A stretch of DNA of 64,000 bases from Blastobasis lacticolella (Eukaryota > Arthropoda > Insecta > Lepidoptera > Blastobasidae): the NCBI GenBank assembly GCA_905147135.1, contig LR990041.1:16305907-16369906 (forward strand). Reading direction: 5' to 3'. Below are positions 1 through 10,616 of the stretch, piece after piece; positions within the stretch are counted from its first letter, which is position 1, and each line of letters opens with the position of its first letter. The position numbers and the translations under genes were made by a program. The notes under the pieces are model-generated. The model was not told the DNA's origin. It did not search any database and worked only from the letters and a program-made list of their open reading frames with translations.

Positions 1-272
1 AATTATTTGAACTTTTTAGTACTGGTAATTATGAATTTGAGACCCAGAAAAAATAAGTTTTTAGAAAATCATAGCCGTATTCAAGAACGTTAAATAAGAT
101 GGAATATCATAATTTATAAACAACAATATGTACTATCCATTGATTGTAGGTATATCGCACCGAGAAAGGTTTGTTGTTTGAGAAAAGTGCAGCTGCTTCC
201 TATAAGTAATTTTTTTGTTTGTTGCACTTTTGGAACATAAACAATATCAATATCTATTGGTATGGTGTATTT

Positions 273-300
273 CTTCGATAACCTTCGATAACCTTCGATA
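273..300. repeat. Short tandem repeat, 10 bp unit
   Basis: Three head-to-tail copies of the unit cttcgataac, the third being partial. It is a local replication-slippage array with no evident function. Confidence 0.85.
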
Positions 301-344
301 TTTCTAAAGCTTCAGCCTTTTTGTGGCACTTAACAAACCCTACC

Positions 345-482
345 TACCCTTGTATAAATCGCTTTAAGCGATAAGGCCGCCTGTTGCTTCTCCTGCTGTT
401 AATTTTAAGTACCCATTGTATTCTTTTGATTGTGCAATAAAGCGTTATTCATTCATTCATTCATTCATGCATGTATGTATCA
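345..482 (+). mobile_element. LINE 3' UTR end with (ATTC)n tail
   Basis: The segment contains an imperfectly self-complementary stretch (cgctttaagcg), an AATAAA polyadenylation signal at 436-441 and then a tetranucleotide ATTC run instead of plain poly(A). This arrangement is typical of 3' ends of jockey/CR1-type LINEs that I know from lepidopteran genomes. No coding part remains, so the copy is strongly 5'-truncated. The clade assignment is from memory and only moderately sure. Confidence 0.6.
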
Positions 483-1225
483 TATTTATCTCATTCGTCC
501 TTCTTTCTAGAACATCTCCGTGCCTGCACAGCGAGCGCACTGAACAATGGTCAGTTGGTCTTTTTAATAAGACTGCCCAGCGTCTTAGTGATTCGCCACG
601 TACGAGTACATAGCTTTGAAGCTAGAGATAACATACAGATTTATCTGAAACCCTTAGAAGCTCAGCACCTTAAACCGCTTATCTAAATCCTAAGAGACCA
701 GAGCATCGTAGGTCCGTTTCCCGAAAATGTTCTCCATAAAAGCTGTTAGTTAAATCGGGAATCGAATTCCATTTGTAGTGAGTTGTGTTAGCGCGTCTGC
801 CGGATTAAGCCGCGCCGGGCGCTCCGATAGAGCTCCCACAGGACGCGATGGCGGCTGCCCCAGGATATAAGCTATTGGGACGTACTGACCTACAGTTGTA
901 TCTGTTATATTTATTAGGACTTAGCTTCTCATTGCGAGTACTTTCCTGTGGATCAGTTCGTCTTGTGAGTTTTTTTTTATAATATTTTCACAACCTTGTC
1001 ACCCCCTTTCGTGGGAAAAGTGTCAAGTAAGGCTTGAATCCCTAATTTTTGCGGATATGCTGTTAATTCATTTATCGTTTATTGTTTATCGGCTTTATGT
1101 AGTAACTGTACCTTGCCTTCTTTTTATTTTAATTCTGTTGCGTGGTAAAATATCTAATCGAAGATGCAGCGTACCTATGCTCTGGACAAAGACGAATACT
1201 ACTATACAAAACTGCAAGGTATCAT
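483..1225. other. No recognised feature
   Basis: Unique-looking AT-rich sequence with one GC-richer patch at 785-870. A donor-like gtgagt follows a tcagtt motif near 950-970, but no supporting exon structure is visible. Short open frames at 416-686 overlap the LINE tail and look random. Confidence 0.4.
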
Positions 1226-1456
1226 AACAATCGGTCCAGTATAAAAAAATCATCATGGCGTTAATGATCCGGTTTTGCTCTCGCGCACGAGAGCTCGGTG
1301 TCTCCCTTGACCATGGTCCAGGATTTGGCAGATCAACTAATGACAGTGAAGCGACTACCATCTGATCTTCGTGACCCTGCTACCAGGGGAACCTGACCAG
1401 ATTGGATCATGGTTACACATTCCGTCGCCAGAATGGCAGAACAATCGGTCCAGTAT
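1226..1456 (-). mobile_element. SINE-A copy 1, 5'-truncated, with 17 bp TSD
   Basis: The core (about 1249-1435) is a minus-strand copy of SINE-A, lacking the tRNA-like head. It is flanked by a perfect direct repeat aacaatcggtccagtat at 1226-1242 and 1440-1456. The A-rich/catcat side (the 3' tail of the element) is on the left. A perfect 17 bp target-site duplication is the mark of LINE-driven target-primed insertion and shows that the 5' truncation happened during insertion. Confidence 0.9.
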
Positions 1457-2384
1457 CAACCATTTTAAATGTGTCACTGTATGTAGTTGCATGGTCCAGG
1501 AAGTACCGAAAACATTGCAAACTCTTTTTAATTGCAGTAGAACTCCACGTCAAATGACAGATTTAATTAAATAAATAAAAAGTGTGCATCTCATACATTA
1601 TCATACAAGTTGCATGGACGTCTCCTAATATGTCACGTTATTAATGTCACTAAGATCAAACCGTTCGTGTTGTCGTATGATACAGTATGTTATATTTGTT
1701 GCCGATTATGTTACAATTAAATTTCTTAGAAAATATAGTCGTTTTTTGTATGTCTAATTAAAGAAAGAGCAATTTTTTATGATATTGCTGAGTAACACTC
1801 TTACATTGGGATTCATTATTTATCCAGAGGCTAAGGTCAGCCTGTATTAAAAATCAGAGCTACTTTTGATCAGGTGAGCTATTAATACATTTGCAACAGT
1901 AAAACGATCACACTTCTACGTAAAAATACGTTCAATTGTCAATATACCTACACGCTTCATCCCATAAATTGAGCCCCTCCAAGACGGAATTGGAGTCGAA
2001 ATGATTGAATGCAGTTGTAAAAGCGACTCGTCTGTAATATCAGGAGCCCTTTGTTTTATGTGTATTTATTGTGGACACATAATAAATACAATGTTTGCCG
2101 GCTTCCCGTCGTTCTCGTCGGTTCCCTTCGTTTATGATTGCTTCTGTGCAATCGGCGTCTGTGTTTATTTATCCATGTTCACATTTATTAAGTGCAGGGC
2201 CTTCGTTGTGATCGATCGTTTTTGTAGCTCTACGAACAGAGGGGTCTTCTCGCGCTGCGATATCTCGAATTTGAGACTTTCTTTAGCCACAATTCTGTAA
2301 TAAAAATTACACTGAAATCGATGTTCGACATTAAAGAATTGTGGGAAATTGTTAAAAAAAAAAAAACCGTAGATAATTAAATTT
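1457..2384. other. No recognised feature
   Basis: A 99-codon open frame at 2001-2300 (+) has no recognisable domain, an irregular composition rich in Cys and Phe, and no start or splice context that argues for it. The rest is AT-rich, with an A run near 2355. Confidence 0.4.
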
Positions 2385-2870
2385 GCCCCATTTCCCGGTT
2401 TCCGATTGAGCTGAAATTATGTATACTCACGTATAGTTCGGTGACAATGTTTGGCGGTGCAGGATAAGATAGCCGCCAATGTTGGCAAGCGAAGATGGTG
2501 GAAAAGGGTAATTACCCACCTGGCCGGGTGTTGTGACCAAGGACCAAGGGTCCGACAGTTGATCGTAGGAAGTTGTATATATGCCGTGGAAGTTGGCACA
2601 TTTTTCTAGCGCGATGTAGATCGGTTAGCGCCATCTACGTGCGGATGCTTGCCAACCTTGTGTTCGTGTACTCGTAAAGTGAGTATTGTTGAGTTTCCCT
2701 GTTGGAGCGATAGATGGCGCTACAAATGCAATGTTATAATACCGTCGAGCTGATCTGATGATAGAGTTGGAAGGTGGCCATAGGAACTGCTAAACTATGC
2801 ATGATAAACCCATCGGGTTTAGTCTAAAACCGTTTCGTACAGTCATTTGAATCTTGGTTATGTGTATACT
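2385..2870 (+). repeat. Dispersed repeat (family G), probably interrupted
   Basis: The left part (about 2390-2448, ending gacaatg) and the right part (about 2726-2870, containing gagctgatctgatgat) are halves of a repeat I recall from lepidopteran genomes as one continuous unit. They are separated here by about 277 bp of other sequence. That insert carries a perfect inverted repeat, gttggcaagc at 2481-2490 and gcttgccaac at 2647-2656. A related scrap of family G occurs near 17745-17770. The class of the repeat is unknown to me. Confidence 0.4.
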
Positions 2871-2939
2871 AGGCTGATCAAGTTAATACTCAGCCACCGC
2901 AGCGTAAGTGACAAACCATGAACTAAGAATAATAAATGA

Positions 2940-3266
2940 CATTTATGTCCCGGTTGTAATCTCGTGTACGAGAGCCCGGAGTTCGCGTTAATCATGATCT
3001 AGGATTCGGACGATCAGGTAATTACAGTGGAGCGACTACCATCTGACCTCCATGACCCTGTTAACATGGGAACCTGATCAGATTGGATCATCGTTACACA
3101 TTCACGTGGAATGTGCAGGTTTCATAACAATGTTTTTCCTCACCATAAGAGCATGTTAACATTGAGCTAATGTAGGTACATAACTCTGAAAAGTGTCTAA
3201 TGGAGTTCAAACCCGGAACCTCGAGGTGCGAGTCGGATCCCTTAACCATGAGACTATCGACGCTCC
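2940..3266 (-). mobile_element. SINE-A copy 2, near full length
   Basis: A minus-strand SINE-A copy retaining the tRNA-like head at about 3200-3266, with a degraded B box (read on the minus strand) and a poorer A-box region. The body aligns with copies at 6.3, 20.1, 31.5 and 37.3 kb. Many substitutions show it is an old copy. No clear target-site duplication remains. Confidence 0.85.
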
Positions 3267-4080
3267 AACTATTATAAATATCTCTACATATTTGCAACTG
3301 AAAAACCACAAACCTTACAAACACCAAACTATATTTGCACCTCCTAATACTATTCCGTACTGTCCTGAGCCTCATTGATAATTTGCACATTTTTAAATAA
3401 AGCTTTTCTCTTTCCATTGCTTTGTCTTTGTGCCTCTCTAAGCAGAAGATTACTTGCTTCTGTATATATAGCGGTTTATTAAAAATGCTGAGCTTTTGCC
3501 TTTGTGGTCTTTGTATTGCGACTTTTGGACTCCGCTGTGGCTCCCATGCTGTATTTTAAATAAACTTTACGTTTTTACATAATAACTACCGCTTTATTTT
3601 ATACCAGTTTGTTAATTTATAATATTTGTTTTTGTTTCAAAATTAATATAAAATATTGTTGTAAATAATATCATACAAGTAGTTTTACTCTACAATAAAG
3701 TTCGATTATTGTTACAAATTTTCAATACCTAAAACACTAAATAATCTGAACCTATTGTGATGTTTTCCTTCTTGTTCCATTTTTTTTGGTGCACAATAAA
3801 TTGATAAATCAATAAATACATAAATATATTATTAATGTGTGAGCTGTCCATGCCATCCTAGCTTCGGTAACCACCATCCTAGCTGCAGACAGTGCCGTCC
3901 GCGTCTTTCAGTTTTGAACTGGAAAATAATAACTAACCTATTTTATCATTGACACGATAAGAAGAACAATCATCGGTAACTGAAGGAATGTTCACTTGGC
4001 CACCGTTCGCTGATAGTATACTAGTAACCAAGTCCACAACTCCTCGTCCTGACGATAGGAAGGCTGGAAAACTAATAGGG
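3267..4080. other. No recognised feature
   Basis: AT-rich DNA with several AATAAA-like motifs (for example around 3395 and 3560). No repeat family or coding signal was identified. Confidence 0.4.
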
Positions 4081-4084
4081 CTAC

Positions 4085-4260
4085 ATAATGAGGGCTAATT
4101 TGGCACTTGCAGTGATTATGACGTCATCGGCAAACAATGGCCCCATTGATAACCACTGGAGGTAAATGCGTCGCGTCGTCTAAATAACTCGCGCAGGGCA
4201 GAGGTGTCAGCCTCCGTACCTCAATTTGAGGACCGCTCTAAATTACAAAGGTCTTCACAT
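4085..4260 (-). pseudogene. Relic of a non-LTR reverse transcriptase (motif C region)
   Basis: Read on the minus strand, 4123-4137 encodes LFADD, followed by VIITASAKLA, which fits motif C of a non-LTR reverse transcriptase. Upstream, one base out of frame, is HLPPVVINGAI, which fits the usual spacer just before motif C, and before that a weak GPQ-like motif B. The one-base frame break and the absence of surrounding domains mark it as a decayed LINE fragment. The match is short, so chance similarity is possible. Confidence 0.45.
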
Positions 4261-4459
4261 AAATTGTTCCAATATTCCGCGACGCCGACGGCATGTTAAG
4301 TTCTTGAAGGCGGACTGTTACACCGAAGCGTAACGCAGTAATTTTTTAATAATCCCGGGACTGGTAAATTAGAACCAAATGTTTTAATATAACAAATTAT
4401 GTAATTACCTATATCTGTGAATAACTATTTCATTCCGGCAGAGTAGAATACAGTTAATC

Positions 4460-4730
4460 TGCTATTCAGTGGTTCAGTGGTCAACATGCCATGCGTCTGC
4501 CACGCAAGAGGTCCCGGGTTCGATTCCCGGTCGGGCAGAAATTGAAATGATGAATTTTAATTTCTGTTACGGGTCTGGGTGTTCTATGTATAATAAGTAC
4601 GTTTTAAAAAAAAAAGGATATAAGTAGCTTATCAGTTATCTAGCACCCATAACACAAGCTTTGCTTACTTTGGGGCTAGATGGCGCTGTGTGAATTTGTC
4701 CACGATTATTTATTTATTATTATTAATTAT
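4460..4730 (+). mobile_element. SINE-D copy 1, tRNA-Gly-like head
   Basis: The head resembles tRNA-Gly(GCC): an A box tggttcagtgg at 4470-4480, the anticodon-loop segment ctgccac, and a near-perfect B box ggttcgattcc at 4517-4527. The acceptor stem is lost, so it is not a functional tRNA. The body includes tttctgttacgggtctggg and a conserved core acacaagctttgcttactt. It ends in gctgtgtgaatttgtcc followed by a TTTA-rich tail. Copies lie at 21.1, 35.4 and 49.9 kb. Confidence 0.85.
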
Positions 4731-4767
4731 TTATATACACAAGGCAACAAATGATTTAAGGCAGACT

Positions 4768-4815
4768 AATTAGGACTTCCGTAGGCCAGAAAATGGGCAG
4801 CAGCGTTTTGTTCAT
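4768..4815 (+). repeat. Family C fragment
   Basis: Contains the family core gaaaatgggcagcagcg, shared with segments at 22.3, 36.1 and 57.8 kb and, on the other strand, at 6.0 and 51.1 kb. Confidence 0.55.
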
Positions 4816-5034
4816 TTTTTTATTATCCGTAGTAAAACAAGGAAGTTGGCCAATCCGTCTGTCTGCCTGTCTATGGATGAAGTCAGAAATGTCTTATCCT
4901 GTAGTGAAATATCGAATTTAAAAAGGAATAATACAAAATTAGTAATTTATTGTTACATTGTAGTTGTATCAAAACTAATGCATATACGAGTTTTATTCTG
5001 ACGGCTGCAACTCAACAACTGAATAATAGGATTA

Positions 5035-5066
5035 TTATTGTATTAGGATTATTCCTAATACAATAA
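5035..5066. other. Perfect 14 bp hairpin
   Basis: The arms ttattgtattagga (5035-5048) and tcctaatacaataa (5053-5066) are exact reverse complements with a 4-base loop, ttat. The surroundings are AT-rich. It has no T-run or gene context that would make it a terminator or RNA gene. Confidence 0.9.
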
Positions 5067-5426
5067 CAACCTAACATATAATAATACAAATAATAAATCG
5101 ATAATCTTCGCTATCGGTGTGACGGTGTCCCGGCAAGTAGCTACATACGAAGACACTTTAGTGTGGAGAGATGTGTAAGCGGAGGTAGTTAATCTTAGTT
5201 CGAACCATTTCTCACAGTCTCAGACTGTCGTGTTAGCAATATGAAGACGTGTATGCGTCGGAGTAAGGTAATCACTAAGCAAAGTTTTAGCTAACTTCCA
5301 CCTCGTACCATCTTCAGACTGTATGGCTCCCTATCTACTAGTAACCGAGCGTGATATACACGTTCAGTTTAACTAACGTATAGCTACCGTCACGTCACAT
5401 AACGTCACATTTATTTCCTAGTTGTC

Positions 5427-5525
5427 ATTCACATACGATGATAATGACATTGTGTGTCAGATATACGTGTACATTATTCACATACGTCGATGATAATGAC
5501 TTCGTGTCAGTTATACGAATACATT
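5427..5525. repeat. Imperfect tandem duplication, about 49 bp unit
   Basis: Two successive copies (about 5427-5475 and 5476-5525) share attcacatacg, gatgataatgac and gtgtcag in the same order, with small indels. The divergence suggests an older local duplication. Confidence 0.75.
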
Positions 5526-5971
5526 AAGATGTTAGTATAAGTTATTAATGTAATTGTGGACTGCTTAATAATATCGGCCAATGGCCATGTTGCCGTTTTC
5601 CATAACGGCCATAAGAATCTATATATTATTTCTATTGTATTGGAAAGCGTCAAGCAAAGTCGATAGGGCTGGCTGGCTGGTGTGGTTGATGACGGCTATG
5701 CTACGGTGACAGCTGCTCGATAGAAGAGTGGAACTGAAAAAATAAATGGAGATTGGCGTTTTTTAAAAAGGCCCTGATATGGGTTGGATTGGTGTGCATT
5801 ATGAACAGTATTTGAGTGTTTTTCGAGTGGGTATTTTGTGGGATTTAAGTTGCCAACTAAAGCTCTATCAAATTTTCTAGTTGGGATGATTTATCCAATT
5901 GTATTACTGATCCTTCTGATATTTTATTCCAAATAAAGAAATTAAATCATCATCATCAAGATCATCAACAG

Positions 5972-6160
5972 CCTGTAATAGTTCACTGATGAATATGAGT
6001 CTCCTCCACACTAGTGAAGGCTTTTGCCATAATCTGCACGCTTAGCAGGCTACTTAGAATCACAGTATTTAGAATACATAACCGACAACGCTGCTGTCCA
6101 TTTTCTGATCTGCTGAGGTATCAGCTGGTTAGCCTCTGACATCTATGTACGGCACCCGAA
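5972..6160 (-). repeat. Family C copy
   Basis: The plus strand shows ttttgccataatctgcacgc, then gctgctgtccattttctgat and a tcagctggtt motif, in the same order as the copy at 51060-51310. The forward orientation of the family is therefore on the minus strand. No coding frame was recognised. Confidence 0.6.
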
Positions 6161-6320
6161 AGTTGAAGGGATTTGTGCAATATTCTGATTTGTCGGACAC
6201 TACATGTCCAAAATACTAGTATGATTAAAAAGAATGCCGTTCTGTGGACATTACAGTACTATAAATAAGTGAATTGAACATGTGGATATTTTGTAAGAAA
6301 ATATTATTTTGATTCAAATA

Positions 6321-6673
6321 ATCATCTTGGCGTTAATGTCCCTGAGGTGCTCTCGCACACGAGGGCTCGGGGTCCGCCTTGACCATGATCCAGAATTTGG
6401 CGGATCAGGTAATTACAGTAGAGCGACTGCCATCTGACCTCCGTGACCCTGCTACCAGGGGAACCTGACCAGATTGGATCATGGTTACACATTCAGTCGC
6501 CTGAATGTGCAGGTTTCATCACGATGTATTCCCTCACCGTAAGAGCATCGGTTAGTATTCAACTAATGTACATAACTCAGAAAAGAGTCATTAGTACATG
6601 GCCGCAATGGGATTCGAATCCGGGACCTCTCGCTTGCGAGTCGAATACCCTTACCACCCGGCCACCGACGCTC
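6321..6673 (-). mobile_element. SINE-A copy 3, full length
   Basis: A full-length minus-strand copy from the atcatcttggcgttaatg tail (left) to the tRNA-like head (about 6600-6673, right). On the minus strand the head retains an A box tggccgggtgg and a B box ggattcgaatcc-like motif. Short flanking repeats tttgatt at 6308-6314 and 6674-6680 may be what remains of a target-site duplication. Confidence 0.9.
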
Positions 6674-6839
6674 TTTGATTGAAGATCATTAAATCGGATT
6701 AACACACATCTATCTTCAAACAACATTTATTCTACCCTCACTGATATATCATGAAATACATCCTAGTTTGTTACGCTCTCGTGGATTGTTTACCCCAGAT
6801 AGCTACTTAGCTTATTGAATCTAAAACTTGATAGAATCC

Positions 6840-6965
6840 TGAATTTCCGAATAGCGCTCGCCGCGGTGTGCCAGAGGCCTCGTCTCCACGTGTCGCCGGG
6901 GACACGTCAGCGTCCTCGCCGGATCGATGCGGGTGCCGAGCCGTGCGTATTTTTCATTAGCGTCA
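6840..6965. other. GC-rich patch of unknown role
   Basis: A CpG-dense segment inside AT-rich DNA. A 93-codon open frame (6815-7096, +) crosses it but has no recognised domain. It could be a decayed exon or a repeat that I do not recognise. Confidence 0.3.
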
Positions 6966-7369
6966 GATACCCCGATACATTATGCGTTAAGACTAAACTA
7001 TTAAGGAGTGAGAAACCAAAACCGCCGCTAAAAATGCGTCACGTTTTTGACGAGTGCTGTCCATACCGGAGCTCAAACAACGCCGACGATCCGTAAATTA
7101 ACATGCGTCAAAATTACACGCGTAATTATATTATAGACGGTCTACGTAAAAGACGCAACAGTATGCAATTACTTACTACGTCTTTTGTTACGTTATTATT
7201 TAGTCGTAAAAAAAATCTTGTGTTACAGATAGATTATTATTATTATTGTTATTATTATTACAAACACAAAAAATAATAAACATTAAACTCGATTGCAGAT
7301 TTTTCTTGTAGCTACTGTTCAGGTCCCGAAGACCTTTTGCACATGTTTTTCATAAAAATTCATGTCTAC

Positions 7370-7478
7370 AGGTAGCTCAAAGGCTTGCACCGCATCCGCT
7401 CCCCTTAGATTGCAGATGGCCTGGACGACTGTGGCCGCTTTCCATCAGGTGGACCGTTCCTCCGCGTGCCGCCTTAGG
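7370..7478 (+). repeat. Family C 5' part
   Basis: Contains cgcatccgctccccttagat and a ccatcaggtgga motif. Together these match, on the opposite strand, the order seen at 51200-51310, so the orientation is plus. Bounded on the right by a short A-rich stretch. Confidence 0.5.
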
Positions 7479-7669
7479 CAATTCAATTGAAAAAATTTAA
7501 ATTATACCCTATTAAATCCATTTTATTGTAAAAAGGAAGCCATAAGCTATGGGACGAGCCTAGCCTCTGCCGTCGGGTCTTCGAACACCTCTTGTAATGT
7601 ACGACAACTGCTGAATGGCATGTTTGCTAGTATGGAACGTAAGTATAAGTATTGCCTTTAATAATAAAT

Positions 7670-7934
7670 TAAATTAAATCTTTATTTCTGACATACAGTA
7701 ATAAAAACATAACATATTCTTAGTAGAAGCACCGTTCTTTACACTGTGGTAAAAGTTAGAACTACGAGTAGTAGAAATTATTATTACTTTTTGAGTTTAC
7801 CCTTTCTGCAGCCCCAGTGACAGGAGGTTATCACGGGAATCCGTAGCGACTTCGTAGGGGCAACGCTGGATTAGTGTTTCCCAGGCTCTATTGTTGCGCT
7901 GGATATTTTGATCGTATATCTTCAGTTCTAGGCT
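7670..7934 (-). pseudogene. Probable retroelement C-terminus plus 3' UTR
   Basis: On the minus strand, a frame of 45 codons (7934 down to 7797) ends in NLLSLGLQKG followed by a stop. The downstream UTR of about 110 bp ends with an AATAAA-type signal and a repeated ATTTA-like tail around 7666-7685. That arrangement resembles a LINE 3' end. I do not recognise the protein family, and there is an in-frame stop just upstream. A terminal exon of a host gene is an alternative, but no good splice acceptor is present. Confidence 0.35.
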
Positions 7935-8418
7935 GGTCGTGAGGTCTTACCGAAAATGCAGAAGCTTAACATAATAATGCTATTTTCAACTTTGTCTACC
8001 TACATAATTTATCAATTTTATAATTAATAGTTTCCATATTTGCATACGCGTTAACTCGTAATTTCTTTATTTATTTAAATACGGATTTGTCTGCCGGTCA
8101 AATCTTGACCTCATAAAAAATATAACATATGGCTTATTTTTTACCTTCAAAATCTAGCAATCAATAAACAAATCCAGTTTAATAAGAAGACTAAAGTTGG
8201 AGATAACGTATTCCGCGACGCCTTTCTCTTGCAAATCTCGTCGTGGCTTTAATTCCAATCTGAATTATTCATCTTGCATCCCCGCTAAGATTACCGGCGA
8301 ATTAAAAGTCCTCCTCATTTCGCTTATTACCAATAAGTAACGGGTAATCAGATTATCAAGGGCTCACGCTGATGCAAAGTCTTTTTGTATTGCGATTCCT
8401 AATGCATTTTATTCAATA

Positions 8419-8920
8419 CTAGTGGGCCCGGCGCGACTTCGTTCGCGTGGCGGTCTACCCCTACCCTACGCTACCCTACCCTACGCTACCCTACCCTACG
8501 CTACCCTACCCTACCTGACCCTACACCTACCCTACACCTACCCTACACCTACCCTACCTTACCCTACCTTAACCCTACCTACCCTTTTTTCTTACATACA
8601 AATCTTGCCCTGACAATAACAAACACAACAATAAAATAATTATATATTGGGGCAATTAATAATATATTGGGGTAGCCGTCCTGAAATTATACGCGAACAT
8701 TGACACCATGGGTTATATAATTGCTATTTTCCTATTGAATCCTAATTTTTAAAAAGTAATATATAGCTTATCTTATTAGCTGATAATGTAGCTTTCTATA
8801 GGTGAAATAGTTTTTGAAACTAAATTAGTTAAGTAGTTTTTGAGTTTATTCATTACAAACAAACAAACCGACTAACAATCGATTTTTCCTCTTTATATAG
8901 ACTTTATATATTAATATAGA
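8419..8920 (-). mobile_element. Helitron-like element E copy 1, with minisatellite
   Basis: On the minus strand the element begins TCTATATTAATATA (8920 leftward) and ends CCCACTAG followed by T at 8419-8422, which fits the TC...CTRR|T ends of Helitrons. Just inside the 3' end is a small hairpin, CGCGA-loop-TCGCG, as expected for Helitrons. There is no Rep/helicase coding, so it is non-autonomous. A CCCTAC-type array sits beside the hairpin. The base before TC is G rather than the usual A. Confidence 0.7.
8452..8586. repeat. CCCTAC/CCCTACG minisatellite within Helitron-like element
   Basis: Short units of ccctacg, ccctac, ccctacacct and ccctacctt follow each other for about 135 bp. The spurious plus-strand frame across it encodes repeated LPYAT. 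Arrays of related sequence occupy the same position in the copies at 18.1 and 55.4 kb. It is not the insect telomeric TTAGG repeat. Confidence 0.9.
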
Positions 8921-9782
8921 CTAGAGATTTTGCCAGTGCCGATTTTTATAAAATAATCTGTGCTGTTAACAACAGATTTAATATCGGTAAGTGTTAGCGC
9001 AATTTATCAGTTCGTTTTACCGTCAGTGTGACGTATGTTGTCATAAACGTTGTATCGGAACGCACTCAGCGCGATTGCAATCAAAATACAGATGGCAAGT
9101 AAATTTCACTCTTGTGTCTGTGAAATAGAGCTCAGACAGAAAAAGTCGGATTTACCGACCAAGTTTACTTAACCTCAAATATTTTCTAAACTACATAACC
9201 GATTTAGATGAAACAATGCTAAAGAACTATTTCGATTAAACTGGCTTTCAAATATAGATAACCGCATCCAAATCGATCCATTCCTTGGGGAGCTAAGATG
9301 CCACAGCAGATACACATGTAAAACATAATAATATAACACCTCTCTTTTTTCGGCAGGGCTTAAAAATGTCAGAAAACAGACGGCGTCGACAAGTAACAAA
9401 TCGTAAAGTAGCCCGCCTCCAAATGCCTATTCGTTTCCGAAACAAATCACATAAGACGCTAAGTAGGTTTAATCTGCGCACTTAGCCAAACAGCTCTGAT
9501 ACATTAATTTCAGTATCACTCCTCCGCCTGACCCAAATACCCCGTTTTTGAATGAGCGAGCACGGCGAACGCACACAAATCGCAAGTTATCAGCGCTGGC
9601 TGTAATCACAGTGTGAAAAGGGTTATTCAGACGTCGTGTATGGATCGGCGCGGCATCGGAGGCTAACAGGGCCGGCAGATAGCGGCGCGAAATTGAATAC
9701 GTCCCCGGGCAATCTCCGCGATGCGCCCGCGGGTGCACGGAGCGATGCTTTTGCGACTTTTGGGGGTAAAACATACAAGAGA
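8921..9782. other. No recognised feature apart from a GC-rich patch
   Basis: The segment 9540-9770 is CpG-rich. Overlapping open frames of 70-101 codons on both strands cross it, the pattern expected from GC composition rather than from coding. No splice or promoter set could be assembled. Confidence 0.35.
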
Positions 9783-9985
9783 TTACATAGGATATATAAT
9801 ACTATGATACATGAATGTGCAGTCAGGCGACTTAATGTGTATCTATGATCCAATCGGGTCAGGTTCCCCTGGTAACAGGGTCATGGAGGTTAGCCAAATC
9901 CTGGATCATGGTCAAGGCGGACCCCGGACCCTCGTGCGCGAGAGCACAGCCGGAACATTAACGCCAAAATGATTTACATAGGATA
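9783..9985 (+). mobile_element. SINE-A copy 4, 5'-truncated, with 12 bp TSD
   Basis: A plus-strand SINE-A body (about 9800-9973) lacks the tRNA head and has lost about 33 bp internally (the tcgctccactgtaattacc region). The direct repeats ttacataggata at 9783-9794 and 9974-9985 are the target-site duplication. Confidence 0.85.
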
Positions 9986-10616
9986 ATAAAAAATATTGGT
10001 GGATGGCAAGGGACTCGTAGACAGAAAACCGGGGTAGAGGAAATAAAATATACCTATATATACCGATTACCAATTACTTCCAGCTTGGTGGGCACGATAA
10101 TGGTACTTAAAATTTTAAAAGTTATCGGGTTGGAAGAAGAATATGGGGCCAAAAGAAATTGGGGATAATGGAACTGTTAAAGCTTTTGTACCTACTATTT
10201 AAATATACAATCAGGGGGCACTGTTATGACTAATACGTGTTCGTTCAGTAAGTAGTGCATACTTCAAAAATAAATGAAATCCACCAAAAGCATAATTGCA
10301 AAATTAGTTTGTAAAGTTTTCAAAAGCTTCTGACATGCACTGCGCCTACAAATACAATTTGTAATAGTATGGATCGGATTGAAGTAAGATTGTAAATCGT
10401 ACGTCGATAATATACAATCTTGTCTATTGGATGTGATTCCACCATGAACGTACAACCCAAAGAATATACATTGAATACTACAGATACATTCTAAATACAT
10501 TTACCGGCAGAAAAAGTGGCCTAAGTCCTAATATCGCAAATTAACAAACAATTAGAGTTATTATTAGCTGTTTTGATGTAGATAGGTTTCAAGTGACGTG
10601 GGTAATTTATGATAAA
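9986..10616. other. No recognised feature
   Basis: AT-rich DNA. A 78-codon minus-strand frame at 10264-10500 has no domain or context. Confidence 0.4.

Noticed and set aside
4470..4540. Functional tRNA-Gly gene
   Set aside because: A and B boxes and the anticodon loop are recognisable, but the acceptor stem is lost and the segment continues into a SINE body shared by four copies.
8452..8586. Interstitial telomeric repeat
   Set aside because: The unit is CCCTAC/CCCTACG, not the insect telomere unit TTAGG/CCTAA.
8422..8613. Protein with LPYAT repeats
   Set aside because: It is a translation of the CCCTAC minisatellite within a Helitron-like element.
9469..9853. Overlapping frames of 70-101 codons on both strands as coding
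   Set aside because: Simultaneous openness on both strands over a CpG-rich patch is explained by composition.
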